Below, in pieces: positions 49,449 to 61,479 of a stretch of DNA of 64,000 nt (within the stretch, counting starts at the first letter, position 1; every line of letters starts with the position of its first letter). The notes under the pieces were generated by a model that ran no database searches, had not been told where the DNA came from, and saw only the letters and a list, made by a program, of their open reading frames with translations. Origin of the DNA: Morella rubra (Eukaryota; Streptophyta; Magnoliopsida; Fagales; Myricaceae); assembly GCA_003952965.2 (NCBI GenBank), contig CM025851.1, positions 31,003,170 through 31,067,169 on the forward strand, given 5' to 3'. The translations under genes were made by a program, and so were the position numbers.

Positions 49449-52387
49449 AGAACAAGTTTGAGACTCTAAGAGAGCAGTTGGTGGCGAGAGATGATGAGAG
49501 AGAACAGCTAGTATTATGATAAAGACCCTAGAAGAAGAAGCATGAGACTTGCTGAAAAGAGGTGGACATGTGAGGAGCATGTTAGCTCATTAATGGAATT
49601 TTAGGAATATTTAAGTTAATAGTAGTTCTATAATTTCAAACAGAGGTAAATAAGGGCCTAATGGTCAATTAAGCATTATGGTTTCTCTCGGTTAAGTTTA
49701 ATTAGTCATAGACCTAGAGAGTTACTCATTCATGTTGAGACTTATTGATAATGGCTTGTTTTGGCCTTGAGAACTCTTAAACTTTCAATTTTCTAGCGTT
49801 CATAGCTCTTGGAAGACTTGGGCGCATCTGGTGCAATTCATTGAATCCAGGTTGGAGAATCATATCTTGCAATTCATTGAATAGAATTTGATTCGAGTTA
49901 TCTTATTTCATTTTTGTGTCTTTGGAATCATGCTCTTACAATTCAATGAATAGAGTTTGGTTCAAGTTACTACTTTCTTTGTTCTATGATTCTCGATTTT
50001 CGTTCTATTTTCTGTTTTGAACCTAATCTAGTGAGATCTCCTTGAGGCTAGAGTAGATCTCAAATTAAATCAATTCCCAAATTCAGGATCACTACTAGAA
50101 GGATTGGCAGCTTGTTGTTGGATCCGGAGCCAGGTCCTCAACATATTACTAGTTAGAGAGTACATAATGAGAAATTGAGATTCTAGAGAAATGGAGAGAA
50201 AGAGAGAATGTGCGTCCGTGCTGTCAAATGAGAGAGAGAGAATGGCATTGTTTTATAAGATTTTAATTTACAACCTATAGGTAATAAACAAAGTAGTTTG
50301 TGTCATGGGGGGAAAAGAAAAAGAGATTACCATGGATATTGCTACAAGTACGCCACTGCCAGTGCAGAAAAATACTATTGAATACTGGTACCGGTAGCTA
50401 TAGCACCACCTACCACAGGTTACTTTTCCATCCGCCAATAGTTCATAAGAATAGCACATACGTAAAATTAAGTCCTTAAATAGTCATGACTAGGTTGAAA
50501 GCAAAAGAAGTTAATGGGAGGAGGAAGAAGAAGTGGGATGAGGAATGGAAGAAAAGAGAAGTATATGATGACTGCATAGAATCATCACTCCTAACATAAA
50601 AATAAATAACATAGACAACCTTAATATGAGAAAGGGGGACAAGGGGGACAGATTTAAAACATGCACAATAGGCAAATTAGAATACCTCTTCAAATCGCTC
50701 TGCCTCGTTTGCTGATGCAGCCCTAATAACCAGAGCAGGGGGTGGGAGACCTATAAAGGTCTCATTTTCTTCCTCCAACTCAGCTTCTCTGAAAAACTTG
50801 TAAGAAAATAGTATCACAAGTCGTCTCAATTGGCATTACACATTTCAGAATCATATATCAAAATGTAATCCCAAAAATTAAACCCTCCTAAATTCAAAAG
50901 CATCTGCTGAAATCTCTCCGCGAAGTACCTGACTTCAGCTTGCGCATCTGTTAGTTTGGCTGCAGCTGCAAGTAACTCAGCTGAAGGCATCTCAGGGCCA
51001 ATTACTCTGCAACAAAAAGTAAGCAAGAGCTATAAAGACATATATATCCTTTAACCAAGGAAAACAAATTGTTAGATGCATGTCAACTTTATATACTTTT
51101 CGGGTTTTTTTTCTCTTTTTGATTTTATACATTCTAAATTATTGTACCTGATTTCGAGTTTCAAAGGCTGTAATAGATAATATTGAAGCTTGATGACTGA
51201 CTATAATGGCTCTACAAAAAATTTGAACTCAGGGAGTTGAAGCTTTCAGGAGCTTGAGCATGTTCATGAAAGGAATGGAGATGCTCTAGCAAGTCATATC
51301 GGGTCAACCACAATATAAGAGAACCCATACATGCTCCCCTAGACTACAATGGAGAGCATGGCATGGAGATGCTTTAGCAAGTCGTATCAGCTCAAACAAG
51401 AATAAAAGAGAACCTATATATGCTCCCAGAAACAGCAATCGTAGTGCATGGCATATACTAGATAACCAGTAGGACAAGAAGAGGTATTTGAGGTCAAAAG
51501 ACATCAGAGGACGAAGTTTGAGATATGCATAAGAGATTTTGGAAGGAACTCATATGAAAACCTGCATGCTATATAATCCAAAGGATCCACACAAGAAACT
51601 CCTCAAATCCAACTCTTGAGAAATTTGAATAAATTGACATTTCCAGGCAGTATATGAAGGGGTGGTCCCCCATTCATGCATTTAAACTTACCTTCTCCCA
51701 ACCCAAACGGCAGAATTTTTTTTCTCATTTTTGAATGCAGTAGACCCCTTTAATCAGAAGTTTGGACACATGAGTTAGAAGGGATGTTATTGAGAAAGAC
51801 CGAACCAAAGGAGTCCAGATTCTGGTTCACAATTTGCCCCTTTTGAAATATTTCCTCCACTGTGGATTAAACTTTATCAGCAACCACTCCAACAATTAAA
51901 CTCTGGTCATCCTATCTGCCCAGTGTAGATACTATTTTTTTTTTTTTCCTGATAAGGTGTAGATATTATTGTTCTAATCTCCAGTATCCTCTTTTTCTGC
52001 TTCTCAAATGTCTAATAAAAAGTATCCACAACGTAGCTACTAAATACGAACAATAAATGTGATCCAGAAACTGTAAATTTATCATGCAATAAAAAGATGT
52101 ATCCTATTTCGCTACAAAGAGCAATAGGAAACTTCAAATTGGGGGAAAAGACAATGCGGGAATATTTTTTTTGTAGGGCCATGCATTATGAAAAGCACAA
52201 TTAACCAGACAAAACCGCCCGAGTACATATCCAGATCTTCTACAAGCTTGTTATATCTCATTAAAATGGACAAGAACAGGCATTGACTCATTCATTGGTC
52301 AATAATGCTGGTGCTGTAGAATAAAGCACATCCTAACGGAAATAGCAGCTAATCAGGTACGAAATAAAACCAATAGTACATAACTAC

Positions 52388-52908
52388 CTTCTTCTAGGAG
52401 CAGTAGCATCATCCTCTGGACATGGCCTTAGTGTATTATTCTCATGCATTAATGGTCCTGCTTCCGCATCCACTGCTACCGACTGCACGCCATTTGGTGG
52501 TGCAGGCCGATCGACTTGTTGCTCCCCAGGTTCTACGCGAGCATGAATTAGAGGTCCCACAACTTCTAAAGTAGGCCGAACATTTGAAGGTAGTAAAAAC
52601 ACTCTATCAGTATCACCATGCTCCATATCACCCTCATTATTCAAAGACCCCGACCTGGACTCATCATCCTCATCAACCTTTCTCTTCTTTCCATCTCTTC
52701 TTGCTTTCCTTCTTTTCTCCCTCCTACTTTCTTTCTCCGTCCTCAACTCCTTATCATCGCTTCTTTGCCGGTGCCCGGGGCTACGCCGCCGCTTCGCAGA
52801 TTCATCGTCGGAGCTCGACGGAGACGACGATGAAGTCTCCGTGTCCTCTACACGCTCCTTTGACTTCCTCTCCGACAAGTTCTTACTCTTCTTCGAGCTA
52901 TCAACCAT
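52388..52908 (-). pseudogene. Exon 1/exon 2 in-frame fusion of copy B
   Basis: A single open frame runs from the start codon (MVDSSKKSKN) through the Ser/Lys-rich region straight into exon 2 (DRVFLLPSNVRP ... DATAPRRR). The end of exon 1, all of intron 1 and the start of exon 2 (A about 41160-41580) are missing, but the frame is kept. The join sits where both parental exons encode RV (TERVEA and GDRVFL). Confidence 0.88.
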
Positions 52909-53345
52909 TTTGCGACGCTTCTGTGATTTGCAAATTGCCGAATGAAACCCTTACCAATCCGGCCTCGTAATCTTCTCTGACCCGACGAGGTTTGTGGAAA
53001 AAAATGGATCGGACCAGTGACCCGGAATCGCTGTGGTGTACTTGAACAGAAATCAGAAAGATAACTTGAACCCCGAAACCCGATTTATCCAAAAGAAAAA
53101 ACATATTTTTTTCTAGGAAATTTCAAAAGAATTTTCCACCAAGTTTTTGAATATCTGTAAATTCTTTAATGGAGGTTTTGAGCTCAAATATTACATCTAT
53201 ATCCAAATTAATTCCTTAATGTTTTATAGAGTGAAATTTAAAGAATTTTCATTCATTTATCTTCTCAACGAGAAAGTAAACATTGATTTTTTGAAGCTTT
53301 TATGTATCTGCATCTTTCAATATAAAAAAAAAAAAAACCATAGAT

Positions 53346-55004
53346 AAATAAGCTACAATCAAGATATTTTGAGAAGACATATTAATGCTGCATGATTAGT
53401 ATATGCCACTAAAGACATATTATATTCAATTTTAAACAATTTGCATTGAAAACGATGATTAAGAGATAGGCCAAGTTAGGGGCGAAGGCTAGGGAGCTGA
53501 AGGGTCGTGACTCCCAGAATTTGAGATATTTCTAAAATTTTACTCTTCGTTTTTATTTTTTACATTGGGCCCTAAAAAATTTTGATATTGTATTTTGACC
53601 CCCAAAAACCAAATTTTGGCTTCCCCTGGGCCTAGGACACACTGATCATTATGAATTAAACTATAAGTGCAATTATACATGAGTAACCTGTCTTATGTGT
53701 CGATTGGCTTGGCTTTCTCATTTATGCAATTAAAAGTGCAATTATACACACTTCTGTACTTTTTTTTTTTTTTTTCATGTATTAAGTTGAGCTATGAAGA
53801 TGTTTTGCCTGCCTTAATTTGCCTACTGCATATGGAAGAAGCAATGCGGTGCGCATGAGTAAAGCATATGATTATCATGACTTACAACAACAGAAACACA
53901 AATATTTTACTCATGCATATAATTATCATGACTTATCACAACAAAAACACAAATATTTTCAGTATCATTCTTATGTTCTTAATTTCATGAGATATTGGAA
54001 GAAACCAAAGATCCTTTTCGCAACCTCTCTCCTTACACTGGTATTCTCTCATAACTCATTGATATTTCTCCATTTAACTCTTATTTTGCGGTTTGTAATT
54101 GTTTTGATTTAGAGTTAATTTTTTCATTATCAAATTATCGTAGAGTATTGATTTATCCCCAATTCTACCCTTGATAATATCTTTAATTTGGAATTTTCTA
54201 CCGTAGATAAAATCTCTAATTTGGTAATTGTGTTCCCTTTTTCTTGTTATTTCTGAATTAGAAGATTATTTCTTTATATTTAAGTATATGCAGACAAGTA
54301 GAATCATTATTTTTCACTTTCCTTCTTCTAGAGTGAAGGGCCTTTTAATGGTTTGATGCAAAAGTGCAATTCAATGATATCCTTATATATATATATATAT
54401 ATATATATTAATATATAATTTGGATTAGTTAATTTATTGGGGTTTATATTCTTTCTTGTCCATTGCTTTCCACTCAGATTTCCCACCAAGACTTCCTGGG
54501 GTGACCTTAGTGTCAAAAGTTGGTCCCTCCTTTCATCCCAAATAGTTTTAAAAGAGAAGTGCTAGCTTGATTGCTGAAATAGATTATTAAATAGACTTGT
54601 CTCCACACATGCTGATTATTCCACATGTCATGCCATTAATTTTTTCTCAAAAAGAAATAAAATATTTTTAAAAATTATATAAAAAACACAAAAATAAGAA
54701 AGAAGAAAATTCAAAAAGACAAAACAAGAGAATACAAAAATTTTGAATTTCAAAATCTCAAAAAATTAAACACGTAACAAAAGAGGGGGCAAAAGATAAA
54801 ATTTTAAAAATATGCAATTTTTTTCAACCATCAACTTGTGCAGGTTCTTTCTTTCATGTTCCGTATTCTTTTAATAATCCTGCTATTTATTTGAAAACCA
54901 CAAACTGAAGTGTACATTTCTTTTCTGTTCCTTAATTGTTTTGGAATTAATATATCTGTGCCCAAACTTAGTGTTGACTTTGGTTTGCTAATTCCTAAAA
55001 CTGC
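53346..55004. other. Intergenic; possible old hAT-type fragment
   Basis: No gene recognised. 53470-53640 has GGGGCGAAGGCTAGGG at one side and CTTCCCCTGGGCCTAGG at the other, a pattern seen in degraded plant hAT-type repeats; the ends are unclear. A (TA)n microsatellite lies at about 54384-54408. 54640-54800 is A-rich. Confidence 0.4.
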
Positions 55005-57280
55005 AGCTGATTCATACCATGAGCGTTTTGAATTTTAGTCCTGTCAATGGGAATCTGCACAAAGTAATTAATTATACGTTTGAAACTATGAATGGCATGC
55101 TGATAAATGATAAAAAAAAGTCCAATTGGACCCATCAAGAAAGGACTCGAGCAAATGGATCCTCTAAGTTCGCCGTTGTTTATATGAAAAATTTGCTTGA
55201 AACGACTACTGATGACCTCAAGAAACTTTTTGGTGTCTATGGCACCATCACTAGTGCGGTTGTTATGACAGACGCAAATGGAAAGTCCAGATGTTTTGGT
55301 TTTGTAAATTACCAAAGCATCGATGCTGCTGCTGCCTGCAGTTGAGAAGTTGAATGGGACAACAACCAGTGATGACAAGGTTCTATTTGTGGGAAGGGCT
55401 CAAAGTAAAGCGGAATGGGAGGCAGAGTTGAAGGCCAAATTTGAACAGAAAAAAATTAGTAGATATGAGAAACTACAAGGTGTTATTATATTTGAAAAAT
55501 CTAGATGACAATATTAAAGATGACAAGGGGAAGGAGTTATTCCCTGAATTTGGAAGGTACATATTCTCCTTCAAATGATACAGTCTTTTTATCTTTTCAA
55601 GCAAGTAGTGATCCCATTATAATAATTGTTTCCAAGTAGTGATTCTTAGTGAGGCTTTGTTTTGATATAATTCTTTTCGATCATGCTTGATACACAAGGT
55701 CACAGCAAGTGATCTAGTTTCGTGGCCTTTTCTACACCAGTGAGGAAGCTACAAAAGCTGTGAGTTATTAATTTTTTTTTCCTAGAGCCATCTACATACC
55801 CAGCTTTTGTTCTCACTGAATGGAATGATGATTGGACGGAAACCTGAATGTTGTTATGGCCCAGCTTAAAGAAGGGAGGAAGTCTCAGCTTCAGGTCTTT
55901 TTGTTTCATACATATTTGAATTCTTCATTTTATGGTGCAATGGGTGCTTTCCTGATTTTGTCGACAGCTGTTATGTGGCAAATACGTAGTTGTTAGTGCA
56001 GGAGAGAGTTCAGTCGTGAGCAGATTCTTGCAACCCCCACTTTTAGTTCTAGGTGTTTTGGATGGGCAACATCAACATATTTTTCAGCTTTAAATCAACA
56101 TTCTTCGTCACGTTGTTATCTCAAAGCCACCCCACCAGCACTAGTTTTTCAATTCATTAACATATATTAACCAATAAATCCTGTTTTTTAGGCACATTTT
56201 GCTCAAGTCTAAGCACATGTGACACCATTGGCTTTTGGAATTCCGCGATTTCATCCTGGGCTGCCTAGATTTGCCTCGCAACAATTGTACTTTGGTCATG
56301 GTAGTCTGGTCTTATACCCCTGACTTGGTGTTGTCCCAAACTTTCTTATGTCATTCCACCTTCAGCAGCAAGGATAGCCACGACAACAAATAGGTATGCA
56401 GCTAAATAGGAACCTATTGGTTTTGTTAGTCTAAGATAAATAGGTTTTGTTATGGCTAGTTAGAACCTTTATGGTGTAATAATTCATGGTTCACTGCTAA
56501 CATTCTGCTTCTCACATCCAGTTAATGTATTGTGACTCTCACCAAGGCTTTAGATATATGGGAAATTCTCAAAATGGCTCGATTGCATCTGTGGTTCCTC
56601 GAGGCGCTGTAGATCCAGCAATGCCTTTTAATGGTTCGACGATGCCAGCAACTCCTACTGATATCTAGCGACCTCACCTGGCCAAGTGCATATATCAGCA
56701 CTTTTATCGCTTCTGCTAGATAAGAGAATCAGCCTAGTGGTATTTTATTCTTCTCTTTCTGTTATACAGTACTTATAAATATACTTTGTTATGGATTTAT
56801 TGGTTTAGTCATTGTGCTATAAACTACCATGTTCTTTTTCTTTTCATGTTGCTCCTGTGCATTCCCCCTGTCATAGGGTTTTATTTTGTCAAATGTTTCT
56901 GAATGTTGGTTGTGTGAGTCTGCAGGTGGGCGTGTGTGTACAAAGAGAGAGGGAGATGGTTAATTTGTTTAAGTTTTAGATATAATGGTTCAAGATTCAA
57001 AACAAGTTATATGAGAGAAATGTAATTGTCGTACTTTTTATTCCATAAAATCACAGATGCTGCTGAACAACTATATCCCAGGTGGGGGGAAGCTTGAGCC
57101 CCACAATTCGGCAAAGGTGACCGGGACGATGCTGAAGATGGACCAATCTGAGGTCATTCATCTCTTCGAGTCTCCAGATGTCCTTAACAGAAGGTGGCCG
57201 AAGCAATGGAAGTCCTCTATAAAGCTGCATCAGACTCTGTTGTCGGGGATCAGTTTGGCTCATTGGCTTTGAATGATTGA
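55005..57280 (+). pseudogene. Poly(A)-binding protein (PABP) pseudogene with retained introns
   Basis: Fragments of a plant cytoplasmic PABP appear in the right order. RRM1 end: VLNFSPVNGN (about 55022). RRM2 end: NGMLINDKK. The rest of RRM2 and the start of RRM1 are missing. RRM3 is nearly whole: SKFAVVYMKNL, SAVVMTDANGKSRCFGFVNY, EKLNGTTTSDDKVLFVGRAQ. A 1-base insertion at about 55335 breaks the frame. RRM4 is in pieces across introns (YLKNLDDNIKDD, FVAFSTPEEATK, NGMMIGRKP then TGA). The linker follows (HFAQV, IPRFHPG, QQLYFGHG), ending near 56670 with TMPATPTDI then TAG. The C-terminal MLLE region is at 57060-57280, with KVTGTMLKMDQSEV in place of the usual KVTGMLLEMDQ, and a further frameshift. 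Retained intron positions show it came from a genomic copy, not a processed transcript. Confidence 0.88.
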
Positions 57281-58110
57281 AGAAAAACTGATTTTTTTTT
57301 CCGTAAATATCTTATAGGATTTGTGAAGCTATAGCCACATTTTTGAAGTTTATTTTTTGGGGTCATACACTCATACATCTGTCTAGGGCACAGATCTGCA
57401 CAAAAACAGAATTGCATGGATTATGATTTAGCTGGCCCTATTTCGTACAAAATGGTAACTTCCCACGCAAGTGGTGGATTGGTTGAGGTTAAGAAGAACT
57501 TTTTTGGTGGTTTAGCCTTTTATTTGTTAAAAGGGAAAAAAAAAATTCTAAATCCAATGGCATCAAAATCGGAAATCAACACAATTAGTTTTTGTTCAAA
57601 GACTCGAACCCATGGAAGACCTTCGATTGTACGTTTTATTAAATGGGTTGGTGTCATTTGCTGCACTTGACTTGTGCACTAGAATCAGACGGATCTGACT
57701 CAGTGGGATCTGTCTCAGTTGGGAGACCAGTGATGAGATAAGAAGCGCAGTGACAAACTTCGAAAACTTGAACCGGCCCATAACTATCACCCCAAGTGGA
57801 GCCATTTCACTCTCCTGTTGCTCCCTATTCTGCTATTCACGTGGCAAAACATGGCAAGGAGACATGATACCCGACAGCGGAGGGAACCATTTACTCTCTC
57901 CCTCTCGTCCATACAACAACCAGCCAAAAGCATCACCAGCTGTTCTCACATTAGAGTTGAATAGAACAGCAGTGAAAGAAAGCTTCCAAAGATACTTTTA
58001 GTCCTTTTGCGCCAACATTTCCTTGTCGACTCAACCAAACCTTGTGAACTTGCTCCAACTTTTACACGTGAACTTTAAACGATAAAACGTCAAAAGGCAC
58101 CAGAAAGACC
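57281..58110. other. Intergenic, upstream of snakin gene 1
   Basis: No gene recognised. 57530-57660 contains an A run and ACTCGAACCCATGGAAG, weakly like a tRNA-derived repeat, without a second box. The right end is the snakin gene 1 promoter region. Confidence 0.45.
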
Positions 58111-58118
58111 TATAAAAT
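58111..58118 (+). promoter_or_regulatory. TATA box of snakin gene 1
   Basis: TATAAAAT lies 83-90 bases before the ATG at 58201, giving a predicted 5' UTR of about 55 nt. Confidence 0.65.
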
Positions 58119-58200
58119 AGCTCTCCCGCTTCACCCATTTCCATTCAGAAGCTCTCATCAAACTTATCACTGCCCCCCATATCTACCTTTCAGTCCGAAG

Positions 58201-60704
58201 ATGAAGCTCTTCTCAGTTTTCTTCGTTGCCATCCTACTCCTACAGGTACACTGCAATTAAAGATTTTTTCAGAAAGTAGAATACCATTATTGCCTAATCA
58301 TAATTTACTCCGTACTTGGGTGTATCTTTTTCCAGGCTGTTGCAGAGGCTTCATCAATCACTACTGCCGCAAACACTCTAGCTAGTGTGAGTCTATACAC
58401 CTTTTCCTAGTTTTCTGCACCAAAAGCCATAGCCTTGCCACACACCTTCAGGGTGACCCACAAACCGTAGTTTTGCACTTCAATGAACGGAATACATTGT
58501 AATGAAAAAAATGCAGAAAGCGGTAGAATAGAACATTAGAATTTGAACCCGGGGGATCTTATTTTTGTGATCTCACTTTTTGGATTCAGATTGATGGAGG
58601 GAGCAATGTAGTAGCTCTTCACAGTAAATATCATCCTCCGAAAATCAGTAAGTTGCTGCTCTGTTTACTCATTTAACTAGATATTTACCCTGATTGCCTG
58701 GTGCCGGATTACTTTTTATGAGCTTCATTTTTGTCTGTGAAGTTCGATGAAGAATGCCATTTTCCAATTTTCCAACCTTAAATTATTCTCCCCCCGTTTT
58801 TTTCCTAAAAAGAGGTGTAAATCCCATTCAAGAGAAGCTTTTGGCGAGAACTATGCCAATGTACTAATAAAACCCAAACATAATTGTTAACACAATGCAT
58901 GAACAGCAGGGAAAATTTGTCTCCAAACAGGCGATAGATGTTTTCTCATGAGTTGCTGCACGATGGGGTAAATAATATCATGACCCCTGCATATTTGCAC
59001 CATAGAATGGAGCCAGGCAATCTTCATTTTCACATGGAAATCCCAAGTCGATCGAGGGTCTCAAATTTCACATAATCACATTGTTTAGTTGAGCCCTGCA
59101 AATTCTGCAATTGCAACTGTGACCACGAACTTGTATATATATATATCTTTTCGACAAAACTTAGGTCACGTTTGTTTCTCCAATATTTTAAGGTATGAAA
59201 ATTTCAGCAAAATAAATACACTCTAAAATTTTTAACTTTTACATATACATACTCTACACAATAAAATAAATCTCAATAAAATAAAAATTCTCAAAATTTC
59301 AAGAATAGTCTCCAAAATTTTAGTAAACAATCAACCCCCTTAAGCTAGTGTGATTGGGGGCGTTTGGCCCACGCAGTGCCTTTCCTTTTCATAGTCTATG
59401 AGGACGCATGTGCATGCATGGTCCATTGCTTTGTAGGTGCCAAAAGCTCTATGTGAATATGTACCATTAGATAAGGATTATTCGCAGGCTTATCAGGATG
59501 CATGCATGTGCTCTGCGGGTGTCAACATCTACTCAGCTCCTATTTCTTGAAAAGAAATATTGCTGGAATCGACTCTAAATAACTAGGGAAAATTACAATT
59601 ACAAAAGAAGTAGGTTGGATTATATCAACAGTAGACGAAAATTGATTCCTCTTTTTTAATAGCTTAAGAACGTAGAATTGACATATTATCTTCTAACAAA
59701 GTAAACAATTTTAGATTTATTTGTTTTTTTTTTATAATGTAAATGTCTAATTTACAATTCAAATGCTGTCTTAGTGACAGTTTTTTTTTAATGACGAGGG
59801 TATTTGAAGTTTCACTGTCCACTGTCAGCAATATTAGTATAAAACATGTTAGTCTCACATCGGTTGTGGAAAGGGTTGATAGTCGGTTTATAAGTGTGAG
59901 GGAAAGCCTCACCTCTTGACCTAACTTTTAGGGTTGAGAAAGTCCGAGACCACCCAACATTGGTATCAGACCTTATGTTTACCAATAAGTCTCAGACCCA
60001 ATAGTTCATGAGAGAAATGAATTGTCTCTTCTCAACCCAGGGCTTGATGTGTGAGGGGGAGGTTATTGGGGTTAGTCCTATATCCCTTGTGGAAAGGGTT
60101 GGTGGTCACTTTATAAGTGCGAAAAAAAATATCACTTCTTAAACTAACTTTTAGAGTTGAAAAGGCCTGAGGTCACCCAACAAAACAAACACCCTTCATT
60201 TGAAATAAGGATGCTAGCCATTATATCTACCTTAAAGATAAGACATTCATGAATCTGGCTGTCCTTGAACGAAAAAGGATCACTCCAATCAACAAATGAC
60301 GTAGCTGGCTGACTTGACAAAAGTTCGAACTTCTTTATTCCCCAAATCGTTTCTCCACAAAAAGGCAAAGATGCCATAGACAGTGTTGTCTTCTTAGTTA
60401 AGTTTGCGCGAATCCACGTTATGTTTTGCTTTTGCTGTTCATATCCACGCCCTATTCCAGTATTCCTTCTTGCCTTCATTGTTCGAAATGGTATCTCAAA
60501 AACTTCTTTCATGGGGATTCAGATTGCAGCTCTGCATGCTCAAGGAGATGCAAGAAGGCATCAAGGAAAAATAGGTGCACCCGGGCATGCAAAAGCTGTT
60601 GCCTGAGATGCCACTGTGTTCCACCCGGTACCTATGGCAACAAGAAGGCATGCCCATGTTATGCACGCCTCAAAACCCATGGAAACAAGCTCAAGTGCCC
60701 ATGA
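58201..60704 (+). CDS. GASA: Snakin/GASA-family cysteine-rich secreted peptide (gene 1)
   Basis: A small secreted peptide of the gibberellin-stimulated/snakin family (growth regulation and antimicrobial roles in other plants). Exons: 58201-58245, 58336-58386, 58590-58647, 60523-60704 (TGA). GT-AG borders and phases fit; 111 aa. A hydrophobic signal peptide (about residues 1-20, MKLFSVFFVAILLLQ) is followed by a short variable region and the GASA domain (about 52-111). All twelve family cysteines are present, in the order CSSACSRRC, then C-x3-C-x2-CC-x2-C-x-C, VPPGTYGNK, CPC, ending LKCP. It is most like snakin-2/GASA1-type members. Intron 3 is long (1,875 bp) and holds a TRIM element. AATAAA at 60767-60772 is a plausible polyadenylation signal. 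Confidence 0.92.
59165..59340. mobile_element. MITE-like block in snakin gene 1 intron 3
   Basis: Left TCACGTTTGTTTCTCC with AATATTTTAAGG, right (inverted) TTGATTGTTTACTAAAATTTTGG. AT-rich, non-coding. The ends pair imperfectly, so this is tentative. Confidence 0.35.
59847..60182 (+). mobile_element. TRIM retrotransposon (terminal-repeat, no coding) in snakin gene 1 intron 3
   Basis: LTR1 59847-59959 and LTR2 about 60067-60182 are diverged copies, both TG...CA, sharing TTGTGGAAAGGGTTG, TTTATAAGTG, TAACTTTTAG and CACCCAACA. One base after LTR1 is TGGTATCAGA (59961-59970), matching the common plant primer-binding site for initiator methionine tRNA. A polypurine tract (GAGGGGGAGG, 60053-60062) precedes LTR2. 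The 5-bp AAACA flanks both sides (59842-59846, 60183-60187). The total is about 336 bp, with no protein-coding capacity, as expected for TRIMs. Confidence 0.9.
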
Positions 60705-61479
60705 ATCTATTGCTTTTGGTCATTTAAGATTCATTAATTTTACTATACTGCTTTTATTGTCGAAGGAATAAAATCCAGAGCTATGCTTTGGACGCTTAGG
60801 AGGCCAAGTTGGCGATGGATGCCAATTTCTCCAGTTTAATGAGTCCATTTTGTATTATCCGATGACTGTATTAATATCCTTCTTTATATTGGGAGCGAAT
60901 GCTTAAATTTGTCCTCTTTCAACACAAACTCCTCCTTACCTCCAAACTACTTAGAGCAACTTCCTCTTACCACATTCTTCATCCTCCAAGGACAGCCTTG
61001 TTCTTATTCATACGCCGGCCACAAGCCAAAGCAATCTCCTTTCGAAGCTCTAGTGTTCTGTTTTCGCATTTAAGAAGATTCAAAATATTTTTGAGAAATC
61101 AACAAAAAAAATTTCCGCATCCCGTGTTTATGAAGATGATGAGGCTCTCCGGTTGTGTACGACTGGTACTGTTGAGTTAATGAAGGGTGTCTCTCTCAGT
61201 ATTGGAAGCCATTGATGAAGAGTACACCAGAGGATTGGACAATTGGAGAACACATGAAAAGCAGAAACACATTAAACGTACCACATTAACATCCAACTAC
61301 TTAAATAAAGACGAGTGAGCAAATTTTCAGGAATTGAGAAACACAGGACATAGGATGACGAAGAAGGCAAACATTGGATCTCTCCTCTTCTTGTGTCTCT
61401 CCTCCGAGTCTTGTTCTTCTGCAACTCAACAATGTAGACAGAGTACTCCAACAATTGCCTTATGAATAATTTGTGCGCT
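60705..61479. other. Convergent intergenic region between the two snakin genes
   Basis: This holds the 3' UTRs of both genes. The open frame at 60899-61180 has no recognised motif. No repeat or RNA gene seen. Confidence 0.5.

Larger units (their letters stand above)
46010..50138. mobile_element. 4.1-kb insertion carrying a degenerate hAT transposase, in copy B intron 4
   Basis: Copy A reads AAATACAACACATTACTAG without interruption (about 38285-38303). In copy B the same flanks (AAATACAAC and AACATATTACTAG) are separated by 4.1 kb. A hAT transposase gene (minus) fills the left half. The right part is non-coding and includes a 142-bp tandem duplication and a GC-poor stretch. I could not find hAT terminal inverted repeats or an 8-bp target duplication at these edges; only AAC is shared. 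The insertion may therefore be composite, or its ends may have decayed. Confidence 0.75.
42833..52908 (-). pseudogene. GPALPP/J-domain gene copy B, degenerate
   Basis: Recognisable exon remnants on the minus strand: fused 1+2 (52908-52388), 3 (51006-50929), 4 (50788-50686), 5 (45510-45422), 7 (44695-44642), 8 (44537-44493), 10 (43087-42973) and part of 11 (about 42900-42833). Exon 6, which encodes the HPD motif, is gone with about 1.9 kb (A 35250-37130). Exon 9 is gone with A 32090-34005. Exon 8 has small indels giving TGA at 44507-44505 and has lost its donor GT. Exon 10 has a 2-bp insertion (TA) giving an immediate TGA. The 5' half and acceptor of exon 11 are deleted, and the C-terminus is absent. 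Exons 3, 4, 5 and 7 keep intact borders and lengths (78, 103, 89, 54), so decay is uneven. A functional J protein cannot be made. Confidence 0.93.
42833..53340. repeat. Tandem segmental duplication, unit B
   Basis: Same orientation as unit A. The left edge falls inside exon 11 (after the A6 run) and the right edge in the 5' flank, just before CATAGATAA (53339). It lacks about 5.5 kb of A in several blocks and gained a 4.1-kb insertion (46010-50138) and a smaller one (about 43757-43945). Confidence 0.93.
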
